From Pontibacter russatus (lineage in GTDB: Bacteria; Bacteroidota; Bacteroidia; Cytophagales; Hymenobacteraceae), in NCBI RefSeq assembly GCF_009931655.1, contig NZ_CP047984.1:2931001-2995000 (forward strand): DNA of 64,000 nt, in the 5' to 3' direction. A program made the position numbers and the translations under genes. The notes beneath the pieces are model-generated. The model searched no databases. It was not told where the DNA came from and was given only the letters and a program-made list of their open reading frames with translations. This document shows, in pieces, positions 16,017 to 25,431 of the stretch (its first letter is position 1; each line of letters opens with the position of its first letter).

Positions 16017-18224
16017 TTATGGGTTCTGCATTTTGCTGATCGCCTGCACCCCCTCATGCGTCGGCTTTGTTTGCCTGATGCTGCCGTCCGGGTTAAACTC
16101 CAGCTTGTCGATACTTACTTCCCGGTTATACCCGGCAGCTTCTCCCATATCGATTCCATTGGGATAATTGAAGCGATGGTACACGATATACCACTCGTCT
16201 CTGCCCGGGAGCTGCAGCACGGAGTTGTGGCCCGTGGCATAGATGCCAGCCGCCGGGTCCTTGGCGATCACCAGGTTGTTCTCCGGGGCTGTGATTTTAC
16301 CGAGCGGCGTTTTGGATGTGCCGTAGCGCACGCGGTAGTTCTCGCTTCGCGTGTCGTCCTCAGACCACAGGAAGTAGTAAGTGCCGTTCCTGTAAAACAC
16401 GGTGGTGCCCTCCCGGTAGGTGGCGTCCGGCGTCATCCCTTTCGTAGTGCCTGGCCTCAGAGACACCATGTCTTCGTTCAGCTCAGCGCCGGCCATATAG
16501 CCGTTGCCCCAGTACAGGTAGCTTTTCCCTGTTTTCGAATCGGTAAATACTTCCGGATCAATCTGCTGCCCTCCCGTTACGCCTTCCGGGAGCTTGTCAA
16601 TCAGCGGGCTTCCGGAGTCTACAAAGGGGCCTGTCGGATTATCAGCCACGGCAACGCCTATCTTCTGTGCGGCTGTGAAATAATAGAAGTACTTGTACTG
16701 CCCGTCTATCTTTTTCTCGATGATACAGGGGGCCCAGGCATTCCGGTCGGCCCAACGCACATCCTTGTTCAGGTCCAGAATCACGCCTTCATCCTTCCAG
16801 TTCACCAGGTCCTCAGAAGAGAAAGTTTTGAAGTACGTGCCCGACCAGCCCGTAAAGCCGTCGCTCGTGGGGTATATATAATACTTGCCTGTCTTTTCAG
16901 AATACATCACATCCGGGTCGGCAAAGTAGCCTTGCAGCACCGGGTTGCGGGCTACTTTTGCAGTAACCTCATACGTTTCAGGCTGCTGCCCTTCCACGGC
17001 AACCATATAGGCCACAGGCCCGGAGGCAAAATCCTGCGGCCCCTGGGGTGTAACGCTCGTACCGGGGTATTTAAGGAACCGAGGGTCGAATGCCTGCAGG
17101 TCTGTGCCCGGCTTCAGGGGCAGGTAAAGCTTGCGGGTGGCGGTGTCTAAAGCAACATTCATGCTTTTGATCTCTTTTGCGCTGGCAGAGCCCACCACGT
17201 CATCGGTGGTTCCCCATTGGCGCATCAGCCTGGCTGCCTCTTCTGCCGTAATGGGTAGCACGGTGCCGTGGCGGGGATGGAAGTTCATACTAACTTCCTC
17301 GTCTATCACCGTAAAGTTTTGCAGGTCTTTGCTTTTGGTGAACTGGTACTTGCCTTTGGTGTACACATCGTACATCAGGATATAGTCTTCGCTGTTGTTC
17401 AGCTTAAAGACTCCCGAGCCCTCCACCTGGTCCTTCGTCTGCTGCACATACTCGTCCCGCAGCACGTATCCTTCGGTCAGTTTGTCGGACGTGGCCACTT
17501 TTATACCCGCGCCGTCTCCCTCTGTTTTGAAGAACAAATGATATTTCCCGTCCTTATATATGATGTCGCCATCGATGCTGGCCCCGTTGGTCGGGCTGAA
17601 GAAAAGTTGTTTCGGGGCGGTATCCAGTGCGGTAAAATCCGCGGTGGCATAGGCGTAGTAAATCTTGTCGGGGTCGTCTCCGTGCTTCATCGAAAAGTAA
17701 ATCATATACTTCCTAGCCTCCGGGTCATATATGGTCTGCGGTGCCCATACCCGAAGCAAGTCTTCCTGCCCCGGAAACTGCTTCTGTATGTTCACCACAC
17801 TGGATGTCCAATTGACCAGGTCAGTGGACTTGAGCAGCACCATAGCCCGGTTAGAGCTCCACCCGTTGGCGGACACCATATCCGTGACAACCATGTAGAA
17901 CGTTTTGCCATCGGCCCCGCGCAGTATGTGCGGGTCGCGCACGCCCCCGGTAGAGCTGATTTTTTCCGAAGGAATGACAGGCATGTTCCCGTTCAGCGCC
18001 CTGTAGGTATACCCGTCAAGGCTGATGGCAAAGCGGATGGCCTCTTCGCTCTTTTGGTTTCCGGTAAAATACGTAAATAAATACGCCTCGTACTGCTGCT
18101 CGGACGTATTAGCTGCTGAACGCTTGGCTGTGGTGCTTTCTGAGGCACTACCTGAAATCTGCTTGCCGCAGGCGGTGGCCAACAGGCCTAAAACAGCTGC
18201 AAGGATATATAAACGTCCTTTCAT
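16017..18224 (-). CDS. Two-domain glycoside hydrolase family 43 lipoprotein
   Basis: This 735-residue protein is predicted to hydrolyse arabinose- or xylose-containing glycans (arabinosidase, arabinanase or xylosidase) as a surface or periplasmic lipoprotein. The signal MKGRLYILAAVLGLLATAC gives a lipobox Cys at residue 19. There are two five-bladed propeller domains. The first (about 50-330) has the base motif VRDPHIL and the acid motif VEGSGVFK. The second (about 410-735) has FADPDVMY and REGTTVFY. Both have the expected Asp and Glu, so both may be active. The ATG at 18224 gives the signal peptide; an extension upstream to 18275 is not credible. It is the last gene of the PUL. Confidence 0.9.
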   Translation of the reverse strand: MKGRLYILAAVLGLLATACGKQISGSASESTTAKRSAANTSEQQYEAYLFTYFTGNQKSEEAIRFAISLDGYTYRALNGNMPVIPSEKISSTGGVRDPHILRGADGKTFYMVVTDMVSANGWSSNRAMVLLKSTDLVNWTSSVVNIQKQFPGQEDLLRVWAPQTIYDPEARKYMIYFSMKHGDDPDKIYYAYATADFTALDTAPKQLFFSPTNGASIDGDIIYKDGKYHLFFKTEGDGAGIKVATSDKLTEGYVLRDEYVQQTKDQVEGSGVFKLNNSEDYILMYDVYTKGKYQFTKSKDLQNFTVIDEEVSMNFHPRHGTVLPITAEEAARLMRQWGTTDDVVGSASAKEIKSMNVALDTATRKLYLPLKPGTDLQAFDPRFLKYPGTSVTPQGPQDFASGPVAYMVAVEGQQPETYEVTAKVARNPVLQGYFADPDVMYSEKTGKYYIYPTSDGFTGWSGTYFKTFSSEDLVNWKDEGVILDLNKDVRWADRNAWAPCIIEKKIDGQYKYFYYFTAAQKIGVAVADNPTGPFVDSGSPLIDKLPEGVTGGQQIDPEVFTDSKTGKSYLYWGNGYMAGAELNEDMVSLRPGTTKGMTPDATYREGTTVFYRNGTYYFLWSEDDTRSENYRVRYGTSKTPLGKITAPENNLVIAKDPAAGIYATGHNSVLQLPGRDEWYIVYHRFNYPNGIDMGEAAGYNREVSIDKLEFNPDGSIRQTKPTHEGVQAISKMQNP

Positions 18225-18259
18225 GTCTTTCTGTATATATGAACTTCTTGTAGTGATGC

Positions 18260-18342
18260 AGGGGAATACAACCAATTCCTATATATATATAGGGAAACCC
18301 TACATATATAGGAGCATGCCCAATTTAATAGTGCATTCCCCT
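18260..18342. promoter_or_regulatory. Nested inverted repeat upstream of the GH43 gene
   Basis: The outer arms AGGGGAAT (18260-18267) and ATTCCCCT (18335-18342) flank an inner hairpin TCCTATATATATATAGGG - AAA - CCCTACATATATAGGA (about 18277-18312). It lies 36-118 bases before the GH43 start and after the GH2 remnant. It could be a terminator for the upstream fragment or an operator for GH43. Confidence 0.45.
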
Positions 18343-18426
18343 ATAAAGCAAATGCTCCGCTTAAGCATCCGGCTAACCAAGCAAGCGCCCTCTGCTACTG
18401 TACAGTCAACACGACTGTCTGCGGCT

Positions 18427-18727
18427 TTAGCCCCGGCGATTGAAGCGTTTTACCTTTACCTCGCCCTTCTTTTGTGCTGTCTGGAGATAAGCGAGTAGCT
18501 TTCCGTGTAATGCCTTGCGCTTGTTGGCTTTATAATCTTCGTGGCTCACCAGGCTTCCGCTCTCAAGCACAAGAAGTTCAGCAGGCCACTTCGGCATTGG
18601 CCACATCGCCCTTCATGAACTTCCAGCCATCATTGAACAGTACTTCTTTCCGTACTTGCTGTGCCTGTAGCGTTTGAGGCAGGCCAACAGACAGCAAAGC
18701 CAGCAGCAGAAAAAGTCCTTTATTCAT
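18427..18727 (-). pseudogene. GH2 beta-galactosidase remnant with internal deletion
   Basis: The first part reads MNKGLFLLLALLSVGLPQ, completes a signal peptide, then KEVLFNDGWKFMKGDVANAE, which is the start of a GH2 beta-galactosidase or related enzyme (family pattern R-x-FNDxWKF-x-GD). It stops at TGA (18578-18580). In another frame the DNA directly continues with SLVSHEDYKANKRKALHGK and LLAYLQTAQKKGEVKVK and ends at TAA (18427-18429). That matches the C-terminal region of the same enzyme type (SHEDY...RKAFNGK...). So about 2 kb of the gene, including all catalytic residues, has been lost near 18580, joining both ends out of frame. Confidence 0.75.
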
Positions 18728-18810
18728 CCTTCTTTGCTTTTGGTGGTTATGAATGTATGGTTGCACCTGCTTTGATACATTATATATAGCTGAATGCAAC
18801 GTATATATGG

Positions 18811-20415
18811 CTACTGCAAAGTGGCCACCAGCGTGGTGACGGAACGCGGAGACAGTATGATGTCACTGTCGCTGCTTACGATGTCACCGGGTTTCAAATC
18901 CTCTTCCGCTGCTGTTACATAGGGCCTGATGCTGGTGATGGTAGCCCCTGTAGCGGCTAACTTTATTTTCACGGGCTCTATCCCCGCATTCACGGCTACG
19001 GTTATCAGTTGATTTCTTTCGGTATCGATGTAAGAAGAGGCCAGCAGCGTGTTAGCCTCCGCTTTGCTCCCTGCCAGCTTTGCGTCGACGCGCACAGCGC
19101 CAGGACGGATAAAGCGGCTGTAATTGCCCAAAGCCCACAGCATTTTGCTTTCATAGTACGCACCGTCTGCTTTGTCTTTATCGATATATACCAGCCCATC
19201 CTTGTAGTCATATGGGGAAACGGCCAGCCACCACTGCCAGGCCGTCGCATTCGCTATGGCCAGGTCGTTGTGGATGACACGCGCCAGGTAAATAGCCGGG
19301 TCAATTCCCAGGTTTCGTTTGTTGCCGTCCATTTCTCCGGCATTGTCGCCCAGGATACAGTACTCCGACATCCAGAACTCCAGCCCCGGCACAGAGGCTA
19401 CTTTCGCGGCCAGCTTTTTCCGCTCGGCAACTGCCTGGTCGAAGGGAGAGGTTGTAAAGTAGCTGTGGGCAGAAACGGCTTTGCCCATATGGGAAAGGTC
19501 GCCGACATAATAGGACGAGCTGCTGTCAAAAAAAGCCTTTATCTGGTTGCCTCTGTTTGGTTTATCGGCCGCTTCATAGAGGTAATTTATTTTCCCGGCC
19601 TCGGCTATATCGATTTTGGTCTTGAGGCTTCTTCTTTCAAGGGATGTATTGAGCGCTTTGACGATACCGGCAATGTCTTCGTTCATGAAGGGAGTCCCTT
19701 CCTGCCCTCCGTCGCTCCAGTCCCACTGCGGCTCGTTTACCGGGCTGATGTAACCGAAACTGATGCCCTGCGTCCGCTCCACTCCCTGTATCACATCTGC
19801 CAGAAAATCAGCATATGCGTTATACCTGTCCGGTGCCAGGTTAGGCTTCGCATCGGAAGCGAACGCTTTGCCGTTCTTCGTTAAGTGGACGGGCGGGCTG
19901 TTTGGAAAGGCCAGGAACTTGTTCACGCCGCGTTCCTGCGCAGCCTTCAAAAACCAGACCTGCCCGGCTTGCCGCTGCCAGTTGTAACTTCCGTCCTCCT
20001 CCAGAAAAGATTCGGCCCGGCGCCACTCATCCCTGATGCCGCTTTGCTCCCCTTGCTGCGCGCTTCCGGCCCCAATGTTAAAGCGCCACAGGGATAAGCC
20101 GATACCTTCCGGCTGGCCACTCGACACCGTGTCTGTGCTGAAGAGCAAATCCGCGATGGCGTTTCTTTTCTCATCAGGCCAGCTTCCCACGAACTGACAG
20201 GCCCAGGCGTCGGAGGCCCCGAAATTATCTATCCGCTGGAATCTCTCTGAAGCGTCTATGCTCAGGGTAACCGCATCTGTCTGAAGGGAAGGGGACGTCT
20301 GGTCATCCTCCTTCGGGAGGTTGTCGGAACAGCCGATGAAACAGAAAGCTATCGCAGGTATGGACCATGACATGGCTGCTCGGCTTTTTCTGATGGAGCG
20401 CAATATTTTTATCAT
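18811..20415 (-). CDS. Glycoside hydrolase family 30 lipoprotein
   Basis: This 534-residue GH30 enzyme of the (beta/alpha)8 plus beta-sandwich type should cleave beta-linked glycans such as xylan, beta-1,6-galactan or beta-1,6-glucan; the exact linkage cannot be read. The start at 20415 gives a signal ending FCFIGC (lipobox Cys29). The acid/base Glu is in SPVNEPQW (about E228) and the nucleophile Glu in EFWMSEYCIL (about E351). IDNFGASDAWACQFVG begins the barrel. The last 100 residues form the side beta-domain. It sits between susD and the GH2 remnant in the PUL and is intact. Confidence 0.88.
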   Translation of the reverse strand: MIKILRSIRKSRAAMSWSIPAIAFCFIGCSDNLPKEDDQTSPSLQTDAVTLSIDASERFQRIDNFGASDAWACQFVGSWPDEKRNAIADLLFSTDTVSSGQPEGIGLSLWRFNIGAGSAQQGEQSGIRDEWRRAESFLEEDGSYNWQRQAGQVWFLKAAQERGVNKFLAFPNSPPVHLTKNGKAFASDAKPNLAPDRYNAYADFLADVIQGVERTQGISFGYISPVNEPQWDWSDGGQEGTPFMNEDIAGIVKALNTSLERRSLKTKIDIAEAGKINYLYEAADKPNRGNQIKAFFDSSSSYYVGDLSHMGKAVSAHSYFTTSPFDQAVAERKKLAAKVASVPGLEFWMSEYCILGDNAGEMDGNKRNLGIDPAIYLARVIHNDLAIANATAWQWWLAVSPYDYKDGLVYIDKDKADGAYYESKMLWALGNYSRFIRPGAVRVDAKLAGSKAEANTLLASSYIDTERNQLITVAVNAGIEPVKIKLAATGATITSIRPYVTAAEEDLKPGDIVSSDSDIILSPRSVTTLVATLQ

Positions 20416-20497
20416 TATTGAATATATAAGCATTCCGTAAAGAAAACATAAAAAACACATGGTGCCATCTAAGAAAGAGGCACCATGTGTTGGGAGG

Positions 20498-22171
20498 TTA
20501 ATATCCCGGGTTCTGCTCTAATTTACCGCCTGAGGCCTGTATCTCTGCCCTTGGAATGGGCAACCAGTAGTGCTTCTCTTCGAAGCGGCGTCCTTCCAGC
20601 GCCACTTTGCGGTCATATATAAAGGTGTCACCATTCTTGGTTATCTCAACACCGTATGCGGGGGCGTTCTCTGTGATGTCCGCAATTTTCCAGCGCCGCA
20701 CATCGTAGAAGCGGTGCTCCTCAAAAGCCAGTTCCACCTGCCGCTCCCTGCGTATGGCCTCACGCATTTCAGCCTGTGAGAGCCCGGTTGGCACATCCGG
20801 CATATTGACTCCTGGTCTGCTACGGATTGTGTTTATTGCCTCGTAGACAGAGGCATCCGGGCCTGCGGCCTCATTCCGGGCCTCCGCGTAATTCAGGAGT
20901 ATCTCTGCGTAGCGGAAGTAGATCCAGGGTTGCCTTCCTGCTATGTTCCATGGGTTTTGGATGGGGTTGGTGTCGTCCATGAATTTACGCAGGTAATACC
21001 CTGTCTGGGAGGTGTTCCAGCTGGATGGACCGTCTTTGCTGTCTTTACCGCCCGGCACGAACGTTTCCACAGGTCTGCCGCGGTACTCCGCGCCATTATA
21101 CAGGATAGTCGCATAGAAACGGGGGTCTCTGTTAGCATAGGGGTTCTGGGGATCATAACCCGAGGTTGGGTCTTCAATCGTCTTGCCGTTGTCGAGCATA
21201 TAAACATCCACCAGGTTCTGGAGCGGGGTGTTCCCTCCCCAGCCATCATACCCATTCGGGCCGTTTGCTATCTCCAGTGCCGTATGGCGGGAGTTCAGGT
21301 TATAATAGCGCGCAAAGATGATTTCATCGCTATTTCCTTCCTCCGCTACAAACAGGTTAGCGTAATCGGGGTGTAGACGGTACATGTCCATATCCATGAC
21401 GTCCTGGGCTGCGTCTGCAGCTGCCTCCCAAGTGCCGGCACTGTACAGGGGGCTGGCGGCATACAACAGTAACCTTGACTTCAGGGCGAGTGCCGCACCT
21501 TTTGTTGCCCTGCCTTTTTCCCAGTTTCCGCTGTGCTCCAGCGGCAGCCCTTCCGCCGCCTCATTCAATTGCTGCACGGCGTAATCCATGCTTTCGGCAA
21601 TGCTGGCCCGCTCAAAGAGAGCAGGCTCCGTGAAGTCCTCTCCCAGTTCGGCTACTCTATCGCCAATCAGCACCACCCCGCCATAATTGCGGATAAGGTC
21701 ATGGTAACGGAAAGCCCTGATAAACTTAAGCTCCGCGATGAGCAGATCCTTGTGGGACTGGCTCATCTCTACCTTATCGATGTTCGCCAGGGCATAGTTT
21801 ACCTCGCGTATGCTGCGGTAGCTTCTGCCCCACAGAGAGCCCGCTATACCCGTGTTCTCAGGCGACAGCTGCCCGCGCTGGATCAGCCAGGTTTCATCGT
21901 CGCTCCTGTAGATGGACTCGTCGGTAAGGGAACTCCAGAGCGCGTACTCCCAGCCTCTTCCGAAACCAGGCATGTTGCCGTCAGCCTCCTTGTTAGCCTG
22001 CCTTACCCCTAAATAACGGTTCACTACAAAGGCCTCAAAAAGAACGGAGTCCCCAATGATAGCGGCATCAGTCAGGCGGTCGGTGGGCGTTACATCCAGA
22101 AAGTCTTCTTTACAGGATGTGAATATCGATGCCATACCAATGGCACATGCTATTAATATCTTGGATTTCAT
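20498..22171 (-). CDS. susD: SusD/RagB-type glycan-binding lipoprotein
   Basis: This surface lipoprotein forms the lid of the SusC transporter and captures oligosaccharides. From the ATG at 22171 it is 557 residues. The signal ends in IFTSC (lipobox Cys20) followed by KEDFLDVTPTDRLTD, the classic SusD beginning. TPR-like helices carry ALALKSRLLLYAASPLY, and the C-terminal YFRYAEILLNYAEARNE and RRERQVELAFEEHRFYDVRRWK are signature RagB/SusD motifs. It follows susC directly and is intact even though its partner carries a stop codon. Confidence 0.93.
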   Translation of the reverse strand: MKSKILIACAIGMASIFTSCKEDFLDVTPTDRLTDAAIIGDSVLFEAFVVNRYLGVRQANKEADGNMPGFGRGWEYALWSSLTDESIYRSDDETWLIQRGQLSPENTGIAGSLWGRSYRSIREVNYALANIDKVEMSQSHKDLLIAELKFIRAFRYHDLIRNYGGVVLIGDRVAELGEDFTEPALFERASIAESMDYAVQQLNEAAEGLPLEHSGNWEKGRATKGAALALKSRLLLYAASPLYSAGTWEAAADAAQDVMDMDMYRLHPDYANLFVAEEGNSDEIIFARYYNLNSRHTALEIANGPNGYDGWGGNTPLQNLVDVYMLDNGKTIEDPTSGYDPQNPYANRDPRFYATILYNGAEYRGRPVETFVPGGKDSKDGPSSWNTSQTGYYLRKFMDDTNPIQNPWNIAGRQPWIYFRYAEILLNYAEARNEAAGPDASVYEAINTIRSRPGVNMPDVPTGLSQAEMREAIRRERQVELAFEEHRFYDVRRWKIADITENAPAYGVEITKNGDTFIYDRKVALEGRRFEEKHYWLPIPRAEIQASGGKLEQNPGY

Positions 22172-22184
22172 GATAGCGCTGAGA

Positions 22185-25100
22185 TTAGAATTTAACATTT
22201 ACCCCTAAGTTGATGATCCTTTGCTGCGGATAGAACTGGGCATTGCTGGAACTTGTCTCGGGGTCGAAGTCCTTTATCTTTGTGAAGGTCAGCAGGTTGA
22301 AGCCATTGGCATATACCCGCACGTTTTCTATTTTAACTTTTGAGAGCAGCCCGGAAGGCAGAGAATAGCCAATTTCTGCATTCTTCAATCGCAGGAAGGC
22401 GGTGTTATATAGCCAGAAGTCGTTCTGATAAAGCCCTCCGCTCACCGCTGAGCCTGACCTTGTCTCCACACGGGGGTAACTGCCGTCTGTGTTTGTGGGG
22501 CTCCACCGGTTATCGGCCCAGGTGCTGAAGAAGTTGCCGCTTGTCCCGACATCGGGCAGCACATACTGCCGCACCCTGCCTTGCCCCTGAAGCAGCACCG
22601 ACAGGTTGAAGTTTTTATAAGTCGCCCCTAAATTTACACCGTACATGATCTGTGGGATGTTGCCCAGTTCCGTTCTTACCCTGTCATCGGCCGTAATCTC
22701 GCCATCCTCATTTATATCCGCATATATCAGGTCTCCTAACCTGGTGCCCGGGGCCTGTGGATAAGTGTCTAAATCCTCCTGTGTGCGGAAAATGCCAATC
22801 GTCTGATACAGCAGATAGGTGTTCATGGGGCCACCCGTCTGCCTTTGATACTCCAGCACCCCGGGGGCTTCATCTATAAAAGCGATCTCATTCTTCGCGT
22901 AGGTGATGTTGCCCGATACATTGTAGCTGAACTCGCCAACTGTATTATCATACCCCAGGGTTGCTTCGATACCGTTGTTGTTCACCTGACCTATGTTCTC
23001 GGAGGGCACAAGCGGATCAGATCCCCAGGGGTTCACAATACCGGTAACATTCGGCACCGAGGCGTTTCTGCTCGCAAGAATGTCTTTTCGTTTCTGCTGG
23101 AAATAGATGAACTCAAAGGATATGTTTTTGAAGAGCACTCCCTCTACACCCATATCGGTTTTCTCGGCAACTTCCCAGGTTATATAGGGGTTGGCCAGCT
23201 TCACCAGGTCCACACCCGGATGCACCTGCCCGCCCAGCACATACCTGTTATCAAACACATAGTTGTTTATATACTGGTTGGCGCCCACGTTATCGTTTCC
23301 TAAACGCCCGTAGGAGGCACGGATTTTCAGGTTGTCAACAAAGCTCACGCTGTTTCTGAACCAGTCTTCTTCTGAAATCCGCCAGCCAACCGATATGCCG
23401 GGGAAATATCCGTACCGGCTGTCGGCAGGGAAGTTAGAGCTTCCATCCACGCGCAACTGTAGCTCGGCCAGGTATTTCTCCCTGTAATTATAGGTCGCCC
23501 TCCCTAAGTAGCTTCTTCTGGCGAACCTTAAACTGTACCCGCTGATATTCCTGTCGTTGGGGCCGGTGCCTCCCTGAGATAGTTCAGGGGTCAGGGAGGT
23601 GGGGAAGTTTCTTCTGTTGGCATCAAAGTACTCCACCCTGTTCTCGCTCTGCTCGTAACCGACAAAAGCGCTGACGCCGTGGTCTCCAAACTGGCGTGTG
23701 AAGTTTAACTTGATGTTGGAGGTGATCAGGGACGTGTTTTCCTGCGCCTGAAAGAGGGCGGCGTTGGGTTCGCCCACCGTAACCGGTGTGTAGGTGTCTC
23801 CGCCTTCGTAAGAATATACCAGGTAGGGCTTCGTGAAAGACTTGGAGAAGTTCTGCCCTTTGTCCACAGAGAAGAAGCCGTCTACTGAAAGCCCTTCCAG
23901 GAAAGCAAAATCATATTTGGCCTTTAAGATGCCATTGAAGATAAGCCGCTGATTTTTGTTCAGGCCTGCCGCATCCGTCACGATCATCACCGGGTTAATG
24001 CCGCCTTCAACTCCTGCAGAAGGCAAACCGTTCGGATACCTGGCCGGGATGAAAGGATACGCCCGGTAGGTGTTCCAGAAGATTCCGCCGGCGCCAAACT
24101 GGGGGAACTGCCTGTTTTCCTACCTTCCTGAAAGCGACAAGCCCACGCTGAACCGTTCTGTTACGTTTGCATCCAGGTTTGACCTGAAATTATATTGCAT
24201 GTACTCGGTCGCGCCGTTTTTGTAGAGGCCGTCCTGATATACTGTGCCCAAAGAAGCAAAGTAGTTGACTTTTTCTGTGCCGCCGTTCACCGAAAGGTTC
24301 TGCCTGTTCTGCAGCGCCACCGGGTTCAGAACTTCATCCAGCCAATTGGTGTTCGGGTAGTTCAGGGGATCGGAGCCGTTTCTGAAAAGTTCGATCTCTT
24401 CCGGCGTGTACCGTTGGTTTAATCCCCCGGCCGTGTTGTTGTAGTAATCAATTTCATTCAGAAGGGTGGCGTAAGTGGCGGCATCCGCAAACTCAGGAAG
24501 TCGCGTCGGAGACGAGAAACCCTGGTTGAAGTTATAGGACACCACCGGTTTTCCGGTAGTTCCCCGCTTCGTGGTCACCAGAATAACCCCGTTGGCCGCC
24601 CTGCTGCCATATACAGCCGCCGAAGCATCCTTCAGCACCGTGATGCTTTCAATATCATTCGGGTCCAGCCGGTCCAGGCCACCTATCTGACCGGGCACAC
24701 CGTCCACTACCACCAGCACATCATTGTTGCCCGTGGTGGCCAGGCCCCGAATGCGGACCTCCGCGCCATCATATCCGGGCTCGCCGCCGCGGTTGTTGAT
24801 GATAACGCCTGAGACGCGCCCAGCCAGGGCGTTCGACAGGTTAGGCTGAGGGCTTTTGGTCACTGCTTCGCCCTCCACTTCCGAAACCGAGCCTGTGACA
24901 GTTGCTTTCTTCTGAGTGCCGTAGCCTACCACCACTACTTCCTCCAATGCCTTTGCATCGGGCTGCAGACTCACATCTATCGCTGTCCGGTTATCAATAG
25001 GCACCTCCTGAGGCAGGTAGCCTATATATGAAAAAACCAGGGTGCCTTCCAGTCCGGGAACGCTGAGTGTATAATTCCCCTCCACATCTGTCGGGGCGGC

Positions 25101-25268
25101 GGTAGAGGTCCCCTTCAGCAGCACGGTCACACCGGGCAACCCTGCTCCACCTTCATCGGTTACTCTCCCCTTTACAGTGGTGCCCTGCGCAAGCGCGCCG
25201 GCAACGGACAAAAGTACAAGAGGAAGGATGAGCAGGAACCTCATCCTTTTAAATAGAACTTGTTGCAT
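22185..25268 (-). pseudogene. susC: SusC/RagA TonB-dependent transporter interrupted by one TAG
   Basis: This outer-membrane SusC imports glycan fragments using TonB energy. The N-terminal part has a signal peptide (about 1-28), a carboxypeptidase-regulatory-like domain (KGRVTDEGGAGLPGVTV), a TonB box region (EVVVVGYGTQKK) and the plug (VRIRGLATTGNNDVLVVVDG). It stops at codon 383 of 1028, at TAG (24120-24122), in the sequence LSLSGR-stop-ENRQFPQFG. The frame is unchanged beyond, and the remaining 644 codons encode a complete beta-barrel ending in NLGVNVKF. One base change, for example CAG to TAG, explains it. Without readthrough the barrel is lost. A sequencing error is possible. Confidence 0.9.
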
Positions 25269-25311
25269 ATACAGTTTTGATTAAGTGGAAAATTCTGACC
25301 TGCCTGATGAC

Positions 25312-25331
25312 ACTCAGCCATATGCCTGAGT
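25312..25331. promoter_or_regulatory. Inverted repeat in the susC promoter region
   Basis: ACTCAG and CTGAGT are separated by eight bases (CCATATGC) within the 163-bp gap between the hybrid regulator and susC. It lies 44 bases before the susC start. It may be the operator of the regulator next door, but hybrid regulators often use direct repeats, so this is tentative. Confidence 0.3.
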
Positions 25332-25431
25332 AATTAGTCACTGCAGCAAGAAGCAACAATATTAGCTGACCGGGCAGGGGGAAACTGTTATCTGATAGGG
25401 GGGATATGTTGATTTACTTACAGGAAAGGCA

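Noticed and set aside
24026..24119. Treating the C-terminal susC part as a separate gene starting at 24026
   Set aside because: It is in frame with the N-terminal part and the codons between the TAG and the Met encode normal SusC sequence.
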